The notes beneath the pieces are model-generated. The model made no database searches. It saw only the letters and a list, made by a program, of their open reading frames with translations, and had not been told where the DNA came from. Below, one piece after another: positions 14,663 to 22,774 of a stretch of DNA of 26,281 bases (its first letter is position 1; the number at the start of each line of letters is the position of its first letter). Source of the DNA: CAYTET01 sp964436975 (GTDB taxonomy: Bacteria > Bacillota_I > Bacilli_A > Erysipelotrichales > Erysipelotrichaceae); contig CAYTET010000024.1 in the NCBI GenBank assembly GCA_964436975.1, forward strand, positions 1-26,281, read 5' to 3'. The position numbers and the translations under genes were made by a program.

Positions 14663-15211
14663 ATGGGCTCTGTGATCAGCGCGCATTACTGGCTTGATTA
14701 TCTGATTGACTGGGCGCTGCTGGCCTTTCTTTATTTTTCCGTTCTGCGGCCTAAATGGTGCCGGAAAAGTCGGCATTATCGGATTTCCAACACGGTTTTG
14801 TATGGCTATCTCGGCTTATTGATGATGGCCACCCTGATGCCGTTCAGCTTTCCGGTGTTCGGCTTCTCCTCTTTTAAAAATCCGTCGTCATCTTTTAACC
14901 TGGTGCCCTTTTTGGATCTGCGGCTCTCCCGCGGTGACAGCTGGCGGCAGATAATACTGAACATCCTGATAATGGTGCCTTTCGGCTTCCTTTATCCGCT
15001 GGCCCACCGGCAGGATCTGAAAAGGACCGTTATAGCCGGTCTGGTCTGCAGCCTGCTGATAGAAATCCTGCAGTTAGGCCAGGTCTGGTGGGGCAACGGC
15101 TCAAGAGTATTTGATATAACCGACATAATTACCAATACTATCGGCACTTTGGCCGGTGCCCTGCTGCTGTTTGGCCTGAGAAGGCTGCTCGGCCAGCGGG
15201 AAATAAACTGA
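14663..15211 (+). CDS. VanZ-like family membrane protein
   Basis: This 182-residue protein has about five hydrophobic segments and the VanZ-like signature: SFNLVPFLDLR, then NILIMVPFGFLYPL with the conserved polar NIL/PFG pattern, then LLIEILQLGQVWW, and the acidic DITDIITNTIGTLAG before the last helix. VanZ lends low-level teicoplanin resistance in Tn1546, but most chromosomal homologues have no proven function, so no resistance should be assumed. It has its own ribosome binding site (GGAAGGA) and promoter, is divergent from the cyclophilin operon, and is followed by the decarboxylase gene after 80 nt without a terminator. Confidence 0.88.
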   Translation: MGSVISAHYWLDYLIDWALLAFLYFSVLRPKWCRKSRHYRISNTVLYGYLGLLMMATLMPFSFPVFGFSSFKNPSSSFNLVPFLDLRLSRGDSWRQIILNILIMVPFGFLYPLAHRQDLKRTVIAGLVCSLLIEILQLGQVWWGNGSRVFDITDIITNTIGTLAGALLLFGLRRLLGQREIN

Positions 15212-15291
15212 AAATTAGTAAAAATTGTTAATGCACGGTGCGCAGATACTGCTATTATAAGAAAGCAATACGCAACAGATGGGGTAAAGCT

Positions 15292-16746
15292 ATGAGCCTG
15301 GATCAGTTTGAAGCGCCGCTTTTTGAACGTTTGAAGGAATATTCGGAAAGCGGTACGATACCGTTTCATGTCCCCGGACATAAAATGGGTCATTGCATCG
15401 ATCCGGAATTTAAAGAATTGATTGGCGAAAAAGCCCTGCGGTTTGATAATACATCCCTGCCGCAGACATGCAGTCTGCAGCATCCTTCCGGAGCTCTGGT
15501 TAAAGCCCAGCAGCTGGCCGCCGAATTATACGGTGCCCGCCAGAGTTTTTTTGTGGTCAACGGCACATCCGGAGCCATCATGGCCATGATTGTCAGCGTT
15601 TTGAAGACCGGTGATAAAGTAATCGTCCAGCGCAACGTTCATAAATCAGTGACCGCCGGCATCATCATGACCGGGGTGGTTCCGGTTTATATCGATCCCA
15701 TTATTGATGACGACCTGGGAATTGCCCACGGCGTCACTCCGGATGCCATCGCGCAGGCCCTGAGCCAGCATCCTGATGCCAAGGCGGTTATTATAGTTTC
15801 TCCGACTTATTACGGTGTCGTTTCTGATGTGAAAGCCATTGCTGACCTGGCCCATTCCTATGGCATTCCGCTGTTGGTTGATGAGGCCCATGGTGCGCAT
15901 TTCCGCTTCAGCGACAAGCTGCCGGATGATGCCATCAGCCAGGGGGCTGATATTGTCAGCCAGTCCACCCATAAAACCAGCACTTCCCTGACTCAGTCTT
16001 CCATGCTTCATGTGGCCGGTGATCTGGTCGATCCGCTCCGGGTGGCGGTAGTGGTAAACATGCTGCAGACAACTTCGCCTTCTTTTGCCCTTTTAGCATC
16101 GCTGGACTGTGCCCGGCGCCACATGGCGCTGCACGGCAGACAGCTATGGGATGAAACGGTTGACCTGTACCAGAAAACCCGCCAGCGCATCAATGCCATT
16201 GACGGCTGCGAGACCTTCGACAAGACGCACCTGGAGAAACTGGGCGTCAAGGGCTTTGATCCGACCCGGCTGACAATCTGCTGCTGGGATCTGGATATTT
16301 CCGGCCATGACATGGAACTGCTGCTGGGCCAGAAATACCATATTGCCATGGAGCTGTCTGACTTCTACAATGTGCTGGCTGTCGGCTCTCCGGGCGATAC
16401 CACAGACGGCCTGGACCATCTGGTAATGGCTCTGCAGGATATTTCCCGTCACCATACCTATCACAAATCTAAGATAGTCAGCATGCCGCTGCCGGAAATA
16501 CCCCAGCTGGTCATGACACCCCGGGATGCTTTCTTCGGCAATACCCAGACAGTATCATTTGCGGCCAGCAAGGGCATGGTCTGCGCTGAATCGATTATGT
16601 CCTATCCTCCCGGCATTCCCATAATCTGCCCGGGCGAAATAATAAGCCAGCAGATTATTGATTACGTTAATACCATGAAGGCTGCCAAACTGCAGCTGAC
16701 CGGAATGGAAGACATGAGCATGGAGACAATTAAAGTCGTTGGATAA
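15292..16746 (+). CDS. Orn/Lys/Arg decarboxylase family, PLP-dependent (SpeA-like)
   Basis: This 484-residue enzyme of the fold-type I PLP basic amino acid decarboxylases has the size of Bacillus SpeA/YaaO forms, about 250 residues shorter than enterobacterial inducible ones. The N-terminal mark IPFHVPGHKMG (23-33) is present. The cofactor residues are visible: D197 in LLVDEAHGAHF, and the Schiff-base lysine K228 in SQSTHKTSTSLTQ. The C-terminal motif SYPPGIPIICPGE is complete. It makes agmatine, cadaverine or putrescine; which amino acid is used cannot be read from sequence, though arginine is usual for this subfamily. The frame runs 18 codons further upstream, but ATG 15292 fits the family and has GGGG upstream. 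An extended -10, TGCTATTAT (15250-15258), may give it its own promoter. Confidence 0.93.
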   Translation: MSLDQFEAPLFERLKEYSESGTIPFHVPGHKMGHCIDPEFKELIGEKALRFDNTSLPQTCSLQHPSGALVKAQQLAAELYGARQSFFVVNGTSGAIMAMIVSVLKTGDKVIVQRNVHKSVTAGIIMTGVVPVYIDPIIDDDLGIAHGVTPDAIAQALSQHPDAKAVIIVSPTYYGVVSDVKAIADLAHSYGIPLLVDEAHGAHFRFSDKLPDDAISQGADIVSQSTHKTSTSLTQSSMLHVAGDLVDPLRVAVVVNMLQTTSPSFALLASLDCARRHMALHGRQLWDETVDLYQKTRQRINAIDGCETFDKTHLEKLGVKGFDPTRLTICCWDLDISGHDMELLLGQKYHIAMELSDFYNVLAVGSPGDTTDGLDHLVMALQDISRHHTYHKSKIVSMPLPEIPQLVMTPRDAFFGNTQTVSFAASKGMVCAESIMSYPPGIPIICPGEIISQQIIDYVNTMKAAKLQLTGMEDMSMETIKVVG

Positions 16747-16748
16747 AA

Positions 16749-16777
16749 AAGAACGGTTCATGCCGTTCTTTTCTTTT
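16749..16777. terminator. Bidirectional terminator
   Basis: AAGAACGG (16749-16756) pairs with CCGTTCTT (16763-16770), followed by a T-rich tract on the plus strand and preceded by an A run that gives Ts on the minus strand. It ends the decarboxylase gene and, from the other side, the SLC45-like transporter gene. Confidence 0.9.
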
Positions 16778-16795
16778 CTATGGACTGCGGTCAGC

Positions 16796-18091
16796 TTAAT
16801 TGTCGTGATCCGCAAAGTTTTCCAGCTTGTCAGCCGGGGCCTGCGGTTTGGAGTCACCGTGGCGGACCTGCGTCATGGTAAACAGGGCGATGACCGCAAA
16901 CAGGGTGGCATAAGGGAACAGGGACTGATAGCCGATCATATCAATAAGATAGCCGGACAGAATCGGTGTAACGACCTGGGCAGCCATGGAGGCTGTGTAG
17001 TAGTAGCCGGTGAACTTGCCGATGCCGCTGCCCTGGCTCATTTCAACAACCATCGGGTAGGAATTGACATTGATCAGTGCCCAGCCGATGCCGACAGTGG
17101 CGAAGACAACATTGATGATAAAGGTATAGTGGGTAAACATACAGCCGCTCAAGAAGGACAGCCCTAAAATCAGAACGCCGACCATGATGGTTTTCTTGCG
17201 GCCCAGCTTGCCGGCCAGCCAGCCGGCCGGAATATAAGTGATGACAGCGGCCACGGTGCCGACCATCAGGCAGTTGGTGTAGCCTTTGTTGGCAATTCCC
17301 CAGTAATCAGTATAGTAGCGGGAGAAAGCCGTGGTGACGGCATTGTAGGCAAAGAACCAGCAGGCTACTGAAGCCAGCAGAAACAGCATCGACCTTTTAA
17401 CTTCCGGGCTGAGATGGCCCTTGGCATCGGTCTTGGAGTCTTCCTCGCTGTCGGCACCGATCTGCAGGTCAATCTGTTCGCGCTCGGTGCGCAGTTTGTT
17501 TTCATCAATGGTTTTCAGCAGAATGCCCAGGGAAATCAGCATAACGGCCGCAATGGCGCAGAACAGGGGCAGATAGTTGGGATTGTCGCCGCTGCTGACT
17601 AAACGGGGAATCAGAATCAGGGCAATAAGTCCGCCGACTGTGCCCATCAGGTTAATGATGGCATTGGATTTGGAACGCAGCGGTTTTGGGGTGACATCCG
17701 GCATCAGTGAAACAGCCGGTGAACGGTAGGAGCCCATGGCAACCAGCAGCAAGAACAGAACGATGATGAACAGCGCCAGTGATTTCCACTGATTGGCCAG
17801 AGCCAGCAGAATCAGCAGGCAGGCGGCGGCAATGGTTCCCACAATAATAAAGGGAGTGCGTTTGCCCAGCTTGGTCTCGGTTTTGTCGCTGAGGGCGCCA
17901 AACATCGGCAGCATGACAACGGCCAGAACATTATCCATTGCCATGATGACCCCGATAACCGTGGCCTTGAGATGGAAGGTATGTTCCAGAATCAGGGGGA
18001 TTTCATTGTCATACATCTGCCAGAAGGTGCAGATGGACAAAAAGGCAAAACCGACAAGTATTGTTTTCTTGTAATCCAGTTTCAATTTCAT
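16796..18091 (-). CDS. MFS sugar transporter, SLC45-like
   Basis: This 431-residue, 12-helix major facilitator protein resembles the bacterial SLC45/glycoside-pentoside group that carries maltose, sucrose or similar disaccharides with protons. The opening YKKTILVGFAFLSICTFWQM and the loop after helix 2, MFGALSDKTETKLGKRTPF, are the family signature. A long charged cytoplasmic loop (about residues 210-240, many Asp/Glu) separates the two six-helix halves. Translation starts at ATG 18091, with AGAGGT 7 nt upstream; the longer frame upstream crosses the promoter and operator and is rejected. It is a single-gene unit between its own promoter and a bidirectional terminator. No glycosidase neighbours it, so the sugar is unknown. 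Confidence 0.9.
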   Translation of the reverse strand: MKLKLDYKKTILVGFAFLSICTFWQMYDNEIPLILEHTFHLKATVIGVIMAMDNVLAVVMLPMFGALSDKTETKLGKRTPFIIVGTIAAACLLILLALANQWKSLALFIIVLFLLLVAMGSYRSPAVSLMPDVTPKPLRSKSNAIINLMGTVGGLIALILIPRLVSSGDNPNYLPLFCAIAAVMLISLGILLKTIDENKLRTEREQIDLQIGADSEEDSKTDAKGHLSPEVKRSMLFLLASVACWFFAYNAVTTAFSRYYTDYWGIANKGYTNCLMVGTVAAVITYIPAGWLAGKLGRKKTIMVGVLILGLSFLSGCMFTHYTFIINVVFATVGIGWALINVNSYPMVVEMSQGSGIGKFTGYYYTASMAAQVVTPILSGYLIDMIGYQSLFPYATLFAVIALFTMTQVRHGDSKPQAPADKLENFADHDN

Positions 18092-18115
18092 GGTATGACC
18101 TCTTTTGTTGATATC

Positions 18116-18142
18116 ATTGTAACACGGTTTGAAACCGGTCAA
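18116..18142 (-). promoter_or_regulatory. Promoter with palindromic operator for the SLC45-like transporter
   Basis: On the minus strand there is a TTGACC -35 (18137-18142) and an extended -10 TGTTACAAT (the TACAAT lies at 18116-18121) with a short 15-bp spacer. A perfect palindrome, CGGTTT-G-AAACCG (18125-18137 on the plus strand), fills the spacer. Repression by a sugar-responsive regulator bound between -35 and -10 is the natural reading, and the short spacer might instead suit an activator that twists DNA. Confidence 0.6.
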
Positions 18143-18331
18143 AAGACAGATAAAGAGGGAGCAGGGTATTTGAATAACAGCCAATCAGTTAAACAGCGGC
18201 AAAAATCGAACTTTGTTTGAAAATAGGGCTGAATAAGCCGCCCTGGGGATGGCCAGCCCGAATAGAAATACAGCCAGGCAAGTTAGGCTTGTAAAACATA
18301 TTGCTGCATCATTGTCTGCTCGGCCAAAGAA
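18143..18331. other. Intergenic, nothing recognised
   Basis: This stretch between the transporter promoter and the smpB terminator holds no gene, tRNA or tmRNA that I can see. Frames through it are shadows or unnatural. The tmRNA gene, often near smpB, is not here. Confidence 0.45.
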
Positions 18332-18355
18332 AAAGCGATTCAGCTGAACCGCTTT
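18332..18355 (-). terminator. Terminator of smpB
   Basis: On the minus strand AAAGCG and CGCTTT (18350-18355 and 18332-18337) flank an inner TTCAGCTGAA palindrome, and a TTTTTCTTT tract follows. It ends smpB. Confidence 0.75.
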
Positions 18356-18387
18356 GATATTCTGAAATGACTATTCAGAACAGACGT

Positions 18388-18846
18388 CTATTTCATTTTC
18401 ATGGCCTGCTGGATTGAACGCTGTACAGAGCGCTCCTTTTCAGTCTGCCGCTTGTCATAGAGATTTTTACCCTTGGCCAGGGCTATTTCCAGTTTGCATA
18501 AGCCGTGAGTCAGATACATCTTTGTCGGTACGACGGTATAGCCTTTCAGCTGGATGGCTTTTTTCAGATGGGTGATTTCCCTTTTGTGCAGCAGCAGCTT
18601 GCGGTCGCGGGTTTCCTGGTGGTTGAAGATATTGCCATGATCATAAGGGGCAATATGCATGTCACGCACAAACGCTTCGTTATTAACGAAGTCGATATAG
18701 GCATCCTTGAAGTTGACGGAGCCTTTGCGAACGCTTTTGATTTCCGTTCCGGTCAACTGAATACCGGCCTGGATGTATTCTTCCAGAAAGTATTCATGTT
18801 TGGCTTTGCGGTTGACGGAAATAACTTTTTCTGTTGTTTCTCTCAT
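18388..18846 (-). CDS. smpB: SsrA (tmRNA)-binding protein SmpB
   Basis: SmpB binds the tRNA-like part of tmRNA and brings it to stalled ribosomes for trans-translation. This 152-residue protein has the oligonucleotide-binding barrel with all hallmarks: N-terminal NRKAKHEYFLEE, GIQLTGTEIKSVRKG (28-42), FVRDMHIAPYDHGN, then RDRKLLLHKREI and YTVVPTKMYLTHGLCKLEIALAKGK, and the Lys/Arg-rich tail YDKRQTEKERSVQRSI that folds into the decoding centre. The length is usual. It lies 42 nt downstream of secG, separated by a terminator-like hairpin; in many Firmicutes an RNase R gene (rnr) lies between the two, and it is absent here. Confidence 0.97.
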   Translation of the reverse strand: MRETTEKVISVNRKAKHEYFLEEYIQAGIQLTGTEIKSVRKGSVNFKDAYIDFVNNEAFVRDMHIAPYDHGNIFNHQETRDRKLLLHKREITHLKKAIQLKGYTVVPTKMYLTHGLCKLEIALAKGKNLYDKRQTEKERSVQRSIQQAMKMK

Positions 18847-18867
18847 AATATCCTTTGGCGGCTAAAA

Positions 18868-18885
18868 AAAGACCATGCGGTCTTT
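18868..18885 (-). terminator. Hairpin with T run between secG and smpB
   Basis: AAAGACC (18868-18874) and GGTCTTT (18879-18885) with a 4-nt loop are followed on the minus strand by further Ts. This is a compact terminator after secG. It begins 4 nt past the stop, and smpB may be reached by read-through. Confidence 0.75.
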
Positions 18886-18888
18886 ATG

Positions 18889-19110
18889 CTAAATGATCTG
18901 CTTGAGAATGATGAGAGCGAAGAAGACAACTCCCATCACCAGTGTCAACATCGAGATGACTCGCTCCGGACCTCTTTCCTTCATATCGGAAAACAGGTTC
19001 AGACCGCTGTTGCCACCCGTAAAGGCACTGCTGACGCCTGCTGATTTGCCGCTTTGCAGCAGGACTAACAAGATAATGATAACTGATACAGTCATGATTG
19101 CGACATCCAT
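18889..19110 (-). CDS. secG: Preprotein translocase subunit SecG
   Basis: SecG is the small helper subunit of the SecYEG channel in the cytoplasmic membrane. This 73-residue protein has two hydrophobic helices (about 3-20 and 51-71) joined by the conserved loop with LLQSGKSAGVSSAFTGG and NLFSDMKERGPER. Length and order are typical. The start has AAAGGAG upstream and a consensus promoter 32 nt before the ATG. Confidence 0.96.
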   Translation of the reverse strand: MDVAIMTVSVIIILLVLLQSGKSAGVSSAFTGGNSGLNLFSDMKERGPERVISMLTLVMGVVFFALIILKQII

Positions 19111-19141
19111 AGCGCGGCTCCTTTCATCTAAATGCTAAACC

Positions 19142-19170
19142 ATTATAGCAAAACAACCCTGCAGTTTCAA
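19142..19170 (-). promoter_or_regulatory. Consensus promoter of secG
   Basis: On the minus strand TTGAAA (19165-19170), a 17-bp spacer and an extended -10 TGCTATAAT (the TATAAT lies at 19142-19147) make a strong housekeeping promoter. Confidence 0.85.
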
Positions 19171-19309
19171 ATAAAACAAGGCCCGTCAGCCGTCTTTTAA
19201 CCGGTTTAGCCGATAAAACAGGCTTTCCGCTGCCGATTTGTGGTGGCAATTTGATGAAAACAAGTATAATGAAGGGCTAACATGACACGTTGCAAGGAGT
19301 ACAGCGCAT

Positions 19310-20233
19310 ATGGGTCTTATCACTAATTATGTCTATAAAGCCCTTTTCGGACGTCATGCCCATTCTAACAGCCGGACGGATAAAACCGGCGAAAGACTGA
19401 TGGGTCCCGATTTTGTCGGCTATTTAAAAGAGCAGAAAGCCAACCAGGCCAAATTGAAAGCCTATCCTTTTGAGCAGTGGGAACTAACCGCCGCCGACGG
19501 TGTTGCGCTAAAGGCCCACTATTATCACAATCCGGCTGAAAAGCATAAGACAGTTATCATTGTCCACGGCCACGGCGCCAATGGATTTGAAGGCGGTGCG
19601 ACAGTCGGCCTGCATTTTATCCAGCAGGGCTACAGCTTGCTGCTGCCGGACAACCGGAGCTGCGGATTAAGCGGAGGGACCACCTGCACTTTCGGCATTC
19701 TGGAAAGCGGCGATACAATTCAGTGGCTGGCCAGACTGAATGAAAACCAGCCGGGGGAAGCGGTAGTGCTGTACGGCTGTTCACTGGGCGGAGCCACGGT
19801 CTGTCTGATGACCGGCCAGCCGCTGGCGGACAATGTCGCCGCCGCTGTCAGTGACTGCGCCTATGCCGACATTGCCGAACAGATCGGTTATATGATTCAG
19901 ATGACAGCTTATCTGCCGGCTCAGCCGCTGCTGTCGCTACTGCTGAAGCGTTTCCGCCAGAAAACCGGATTAAATGCAGATGACTTCCGGCCGGCTGAAG
20001 CCGTCATTCGCAGCCAGACCCCTACGCTGTTTTATCACGGCCGGCTGGATCATTATGTTCCGGTGGATAACTGCACGCAGCTTTACCAGGCCTGCGCGGC
20101 GGATAAAAAGATGATCATCATCGAAGAAGCCGGTCATGCCGCCAGTCAGCGGTTTGGCGGAGAAAAAGAATATTATCAGCCGATGTTTGAATTTCTTGAA
20201 AGCCGGCTGAAAGGGGGAAGCGCGCATGAATAA
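19310..20233 (+). CDS. Alpha/beta hydrolase (YqkD-like)
   Basis: This 307-residue protein is a serine hydrolase of the alpha/beta fold, similar in size and layout to Bacillus YqkD. The oxyanion region is IIVHGHGANGFEGG (83-96), the nucleophile elbow is YGCSLGG with S158, the acid is D247 in FYHGRLDHYVPV and the base is H276 in EEAGHAAS, so the triad is complete. The N-terminus (MGLITNYVYKALFG) is mildly hydrophobic but not a cleaved signal. A TATAAT lies at 19265-19270 and the ribosome binding site AAGGAG precedes the ATG. The gene overlaps the symporter gene by 8 nt and heads a three-gene operon, so its substrate is likely what that symporter brings in. An ester or amide bond is expected; the substrate itself is unknown. 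Confidence 0.88.
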   Translation: MGLITNYVYKALFGRHAHSNSRTDKTGERLMGPDFVGYLKEQKANQAKLKAYPFEQWELTAADGVALKAHYYHNPAEKHKTVIIVHGHGANGFEGGATVGLHFIQQGYSLLLPDNRSCGLSGGTTCTFGILESGDTIQWLARLNENQPGEAVVLYGCSLGGATVCLMTGQPLADNVAAAVSDCAYADIAEQIGYMIQMTAYLPAQPLLSLLLKRFRQKTGLNADDFRPAEAVIRSQTPTLFYHGRLDHYVPVDNCTQLYQACAADKKMIIIEEAGHAASQRFGGEKEYYQPMFEFLESRLKGGSAHE

Positions 20234-21578
20234 AGTTGTTACTTCACTAAAGGAGAAAATCTGCTATGCCTTCGGCAATATGGGCGGCTATGTGCTGTGG
20301 TCCTTTACCTCAGCTTATATCACCGTCTACGCCACGGACTGTCTCAGCTTTTCTTCGGACGGCTGGGCCTACGGGGTATTGGGTACAATTGTTCTGCTGT
20401 GCCGCTTCTGTGACGGCTTCAGTGACATTGCCATGGGCTATGCCATTGACCGCACGCACACCCGCTATGGCAAAGCCAAGCCCTGGTTTGCGGCCAGCAT
20501 CATTCCGCTGGTTCTGATTTTCTTTCTGCTGTTCAACCTGCAGGGCCGATCTGAAGCCAATACGCTGGTGATAATCGGCATTCTGTACTTTTTGTTCACG
20601 GTGGTTCTGTATACGGTTAATAATGTGGCCTTCAATGCCATGCTGCCGCGGATCTCCAATGATTCATATGACCAGACTAAAATAAGCACCCTGGGTTCAA
20701 TCTTTACCAGCGTCGGCAGTCTGGCCAATGCCATGGCCATTCCGCTGCTGGGCCTGCTGGGAGGCTCAGATAATCCTTCAGCCTGGCGGATCCTGGTTTT
20801 GATTCTGGCAGCCATCGGTTTGGCTGCGGAGATAATCTGTGTGATCGGGGTTAAGGAAAAAGATGAAATTGCCGCCCAGAGCAAGCAGGTAATCTCTAAA
20901 GAAGAGATGCACAGGGGCTTTGCGGCGCTGCTGAAGACTAAGTATTTCTACATTGCCGTCGGCATGTTTCTCATCAATTATTATATGAGCCTGTCGATTA
21001 CCTCGGTTGGCAAATACTATTCCCAGTGGGTTTTAGGCAATGTCAATTACTATTCCCTGTTCGGCAGTCTGCCGATGATCACCATGGGCATTGGGCTGGT
21101 TATGACCCCGCTGATGGCCAAAAAGCTGGGCAAGCGGAAAACCATGATCATGGCCGTTGGCTTTGTGCTGGCCGGCAATATTTTAGGCTCGCTGAGTCCG
21201 TACAGTCTGGCGGTATCTTTGACCGGAGCCATGATAAAGGGCTTCGGCTCGGCAACAGTGATGTGCGAACTGTTCACCCTGGCGGCTGATATTGTCCGCT
21301 ATGTTGAAGCCAGAAACGGCGTACGGGTCGAAGGGCTGGCAGCGGCCGCCAACAGCTTTGGCTGCAAGATCGGCTCAGGCATCGGATCGGCAGTAGTAAT
21401 CTGGACAATTGCCTGGTGCCGGTATGATGCTGCCGCATCCGCCGTTTCAGCGGCCGTTAAGACCGCTTTCATAACCCTGTACTGGTGGATTCCGGCACTG
21501 CTGAGTCTGGTTCTGCTGCTGCTGGCCAGCCGCTGGGATATTGAAGAAAAAATTGCGGAAGAGAAACAGGAGAAATAA
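20226..21578 (+). CDS. GPH family cation symporter
   Basis: This 450-residue membrane protein of the GPH:cation symporter family has about 12 hydrophobic segments. The signature is in the loop after helix 2: FCDGFSDIAMGYAIDRTHTR followed by YGKAKPW. The start lies inside the hydrolase gene (8-nt overlap) and the stop is one base before the phosphodiesterase ATG, so all three are translated together. It is only distantly like the symporter at 4553. Some family members carry isoprimeverose, glucuronides or other glycosides; the partner enzymes here, a serine hydrolase and a phosphodiesterase, do not point to a simple disaccharide. Confidence 0.9.
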   Translation: MNKVVTSLKEKICYAFGNMGGYVLWSFTSAYITVYATDCLSFSSDGWAYGVLGTIVLLCRFCDGFSDIAMGYAIDRTHTRYGKAKPWFAASIIPLVLIFFLLFNLQGRSEANTLVIIGILYFLFTVVLYTVNNVAFNAMLPRISNDSYDQTKISTLGSIFTSVGSLANAMAIPLLGLLGGSDNPSAWRILVLILAAIGLAAEIICVIGVKEKDEIAAQSKQVISKEEMHRGFAALLKTKYFYIAVGMFLINYYMSLSITSVGKYYSQWVLGNVNYYSLFGSLPMITMGIGLVMTPLMAKKLGKRKTMIMAVGFVLAGNILGSLSPYSLAVSLTGAMIKGFGSATVMCELFTLAADIVRYVEARNGVRVEGLAAAANSFGCKIGSGIGSAVVIWTIAWCRYDAAASAVSAAVKTAFITLYWWIPALLSLVLLLLASRWDIEEKIAEEKQEK

Positions 21579-21579
21579 G

Positions 21580-22689
21580 ATGCTGAAACCTGATTATGAT
21601 AATTCGATTCTTTCCCTGGCCGCCTCCGTATTAAAGCATTACGGCGTTAGCGATTGTTTGCATCAGAGCCAGCCGCTTTTTGACCAGGCGCTAGCCGGCC
21701 AGCCGTCCAATGTAGTCATAATGCTGTTTGACGGCATGGGTATTTCTCTTATTGAAAAGCATCTGCCGGCAGATTCTTTCCTGCGCCGGCATCTGGCGGA
21801 AACCATTTCATCGGTTTTCCCGCCCACTACCGTTGCGGCTACCACTTCCATTCAATCCGGTCAGTCGCCGGCCGAGCACGGCTGGCTGGGCTGGACCCTG
21901 TATTTCAAGGAGGCTGATGATAACGTCAATGTATTTGCCAATACCAGTGCCGAAACCGGCCGCAAGGTCAGTCCGGCCAATCTGGCTAAAACCTATATGC
22001 CCTATAAGGACATCATGCAGCGGATCAGTGAAGCCGACAGCAGTGTCAGAACCTGCTGGATCTCCCCGTTTACCCCGGCCCATTCCTATTCAGCTGCTTC
22101 CGCCTGCCGCAAGACGTTAAAAGCCAGCCGACAGCCCGGCCGCAAATATATTTACAGCTACTGGCCGTTTCCGGATCATCTTATTCATAAGTATGGTGTC
22201 AGCAGCCGGCCGGTCCACCGCAATATCGTCCGGATTAACCGGCAGGTGGAAAAAATGGCTGGCCAGATGAAGGATGCCGTTATTGTCATCACGGCTGATC
22301 ACGGTCTGATTGATACGGAATGGCTGTATCTGTCCGATCAGCCGCAGCTGTGTGAGATGCTGGTCCGCCGGCCGTCCATCGAAACACGGGCTTTGAGCCT
22401 GTTTGTCAAAGAGGGCTGCCAAAACCGGTTTGAAAAGGAATTCCGGCAGGTATACGGCAATTGGTTTGAACTTATCAGCAAGAAAGATGTGCTCAGCCAG
22501 AACCTGTTTGGCAGCGGCCCGCTTAATCCCCGGGTTACCGAGTTTCTGGGCGATTATCTGGCGGTGGCAACCGGCCGTTATTCATTAGCCTATCAGCCGG
22601 GCCGTCATCCGATGATCGGCATTCATGCCGGGGCGACCCGGGAAGAATATGAAGTGCCGCTGATCCTGATTTCCAAACCGAAGGAGTGA
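21580..22689 (+). CDS. Nucleotide pyrophosphatase/phosphodiesterase-type hydrolase
   Basis: This 369-residue member of the alkaline phosphatase superfamily, NPP-type, cleaves phosphodiester or pyrophosphate bonds with two zinc ions. The full metal set is visible: D51 in MLFDGMG, the nucleophile T84 in VFPPTTVAATTS, D199 and H203 in PDHLIHKYG, D240-H241 in ITADHGLID, and H348 in IGIHAGAT. No signal peptide is present, unlike many relatives, so it should act in the cytoplasm. ATG 21580 follows AGGAGA and lies one base after the symporter stop; a TTG frame starting 13 codons earlier is rejected. The substrate is unknown, but coupling to a symporter suggests an imported phospho-compound or a signalling nucleotide. 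Confidence 0.88.
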   Translation: MLKPDYDNSILSLAASVLKHYGVSDCLHQSQPLFDQALAGQPSNVVIMLFDGMGISLIEKHLPADSFLRRHLAETISSVFPPTTVAATTSIQSGQSPAEHGWLGWTLYFKEADDNVNVFANTSAETGRKVSPANLAKTYMPYKDIMQRISEADSSVRTCWISPFTPAHSYSAASACRKTLKASRQPGRKYIYSYWPFPDHLIHKYGVSSRPVHRNIVRINRQVEKMAGQMKDAVIVITADHGLIDTEWLYLSDQPQLCEMLVRRPSIETRALSLFVKEGCQNRFEKEFRQVYGNWFELISKKDVLSQNLFGSGPLNPRVTEFLGDYLAVATGRYSLAYQPGRHPMIGIHAGATREEYEVPLILISKPKE

Positions 22690-22737
22690 ACGGCAAATTC
22701 AGCAGCTGATTCAGAAGAAGATAATATGAATAATCTG

Positions 22738-22774
22738 AAAGCGGGACCGTAGTTGGCAAAACGGTTCCGCTTTT
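22738..22774 (+). terminator. Operon terminator
   Basis: AAAGCGGGACCG (22738-22749) pairs with CGGTTCCGCTTT (22762-22773), a 12-bp stem with one G-U pair, followed by Ts. It ends the hydrolase-symporter-phosphodiesterase operon. Confidence 0.88.

Noticed and set aside
14663..15211. Glycopeptide resistance gene
   Set aside because: Only a VanZ-like membrane protein is present, with no vanA/B-type ligase, vanH, vanX or two-component system nearby. Chromosomal VanZ-like genes are common and mostly uncharacterised.
18200..18387. tmRNA gene next to smpB
   Set aside because: No tmRNA 5' or 3' ends, tag-coding frame or CCA-proximal T-arm could be seen; only the smpB terminator hairpin is present.
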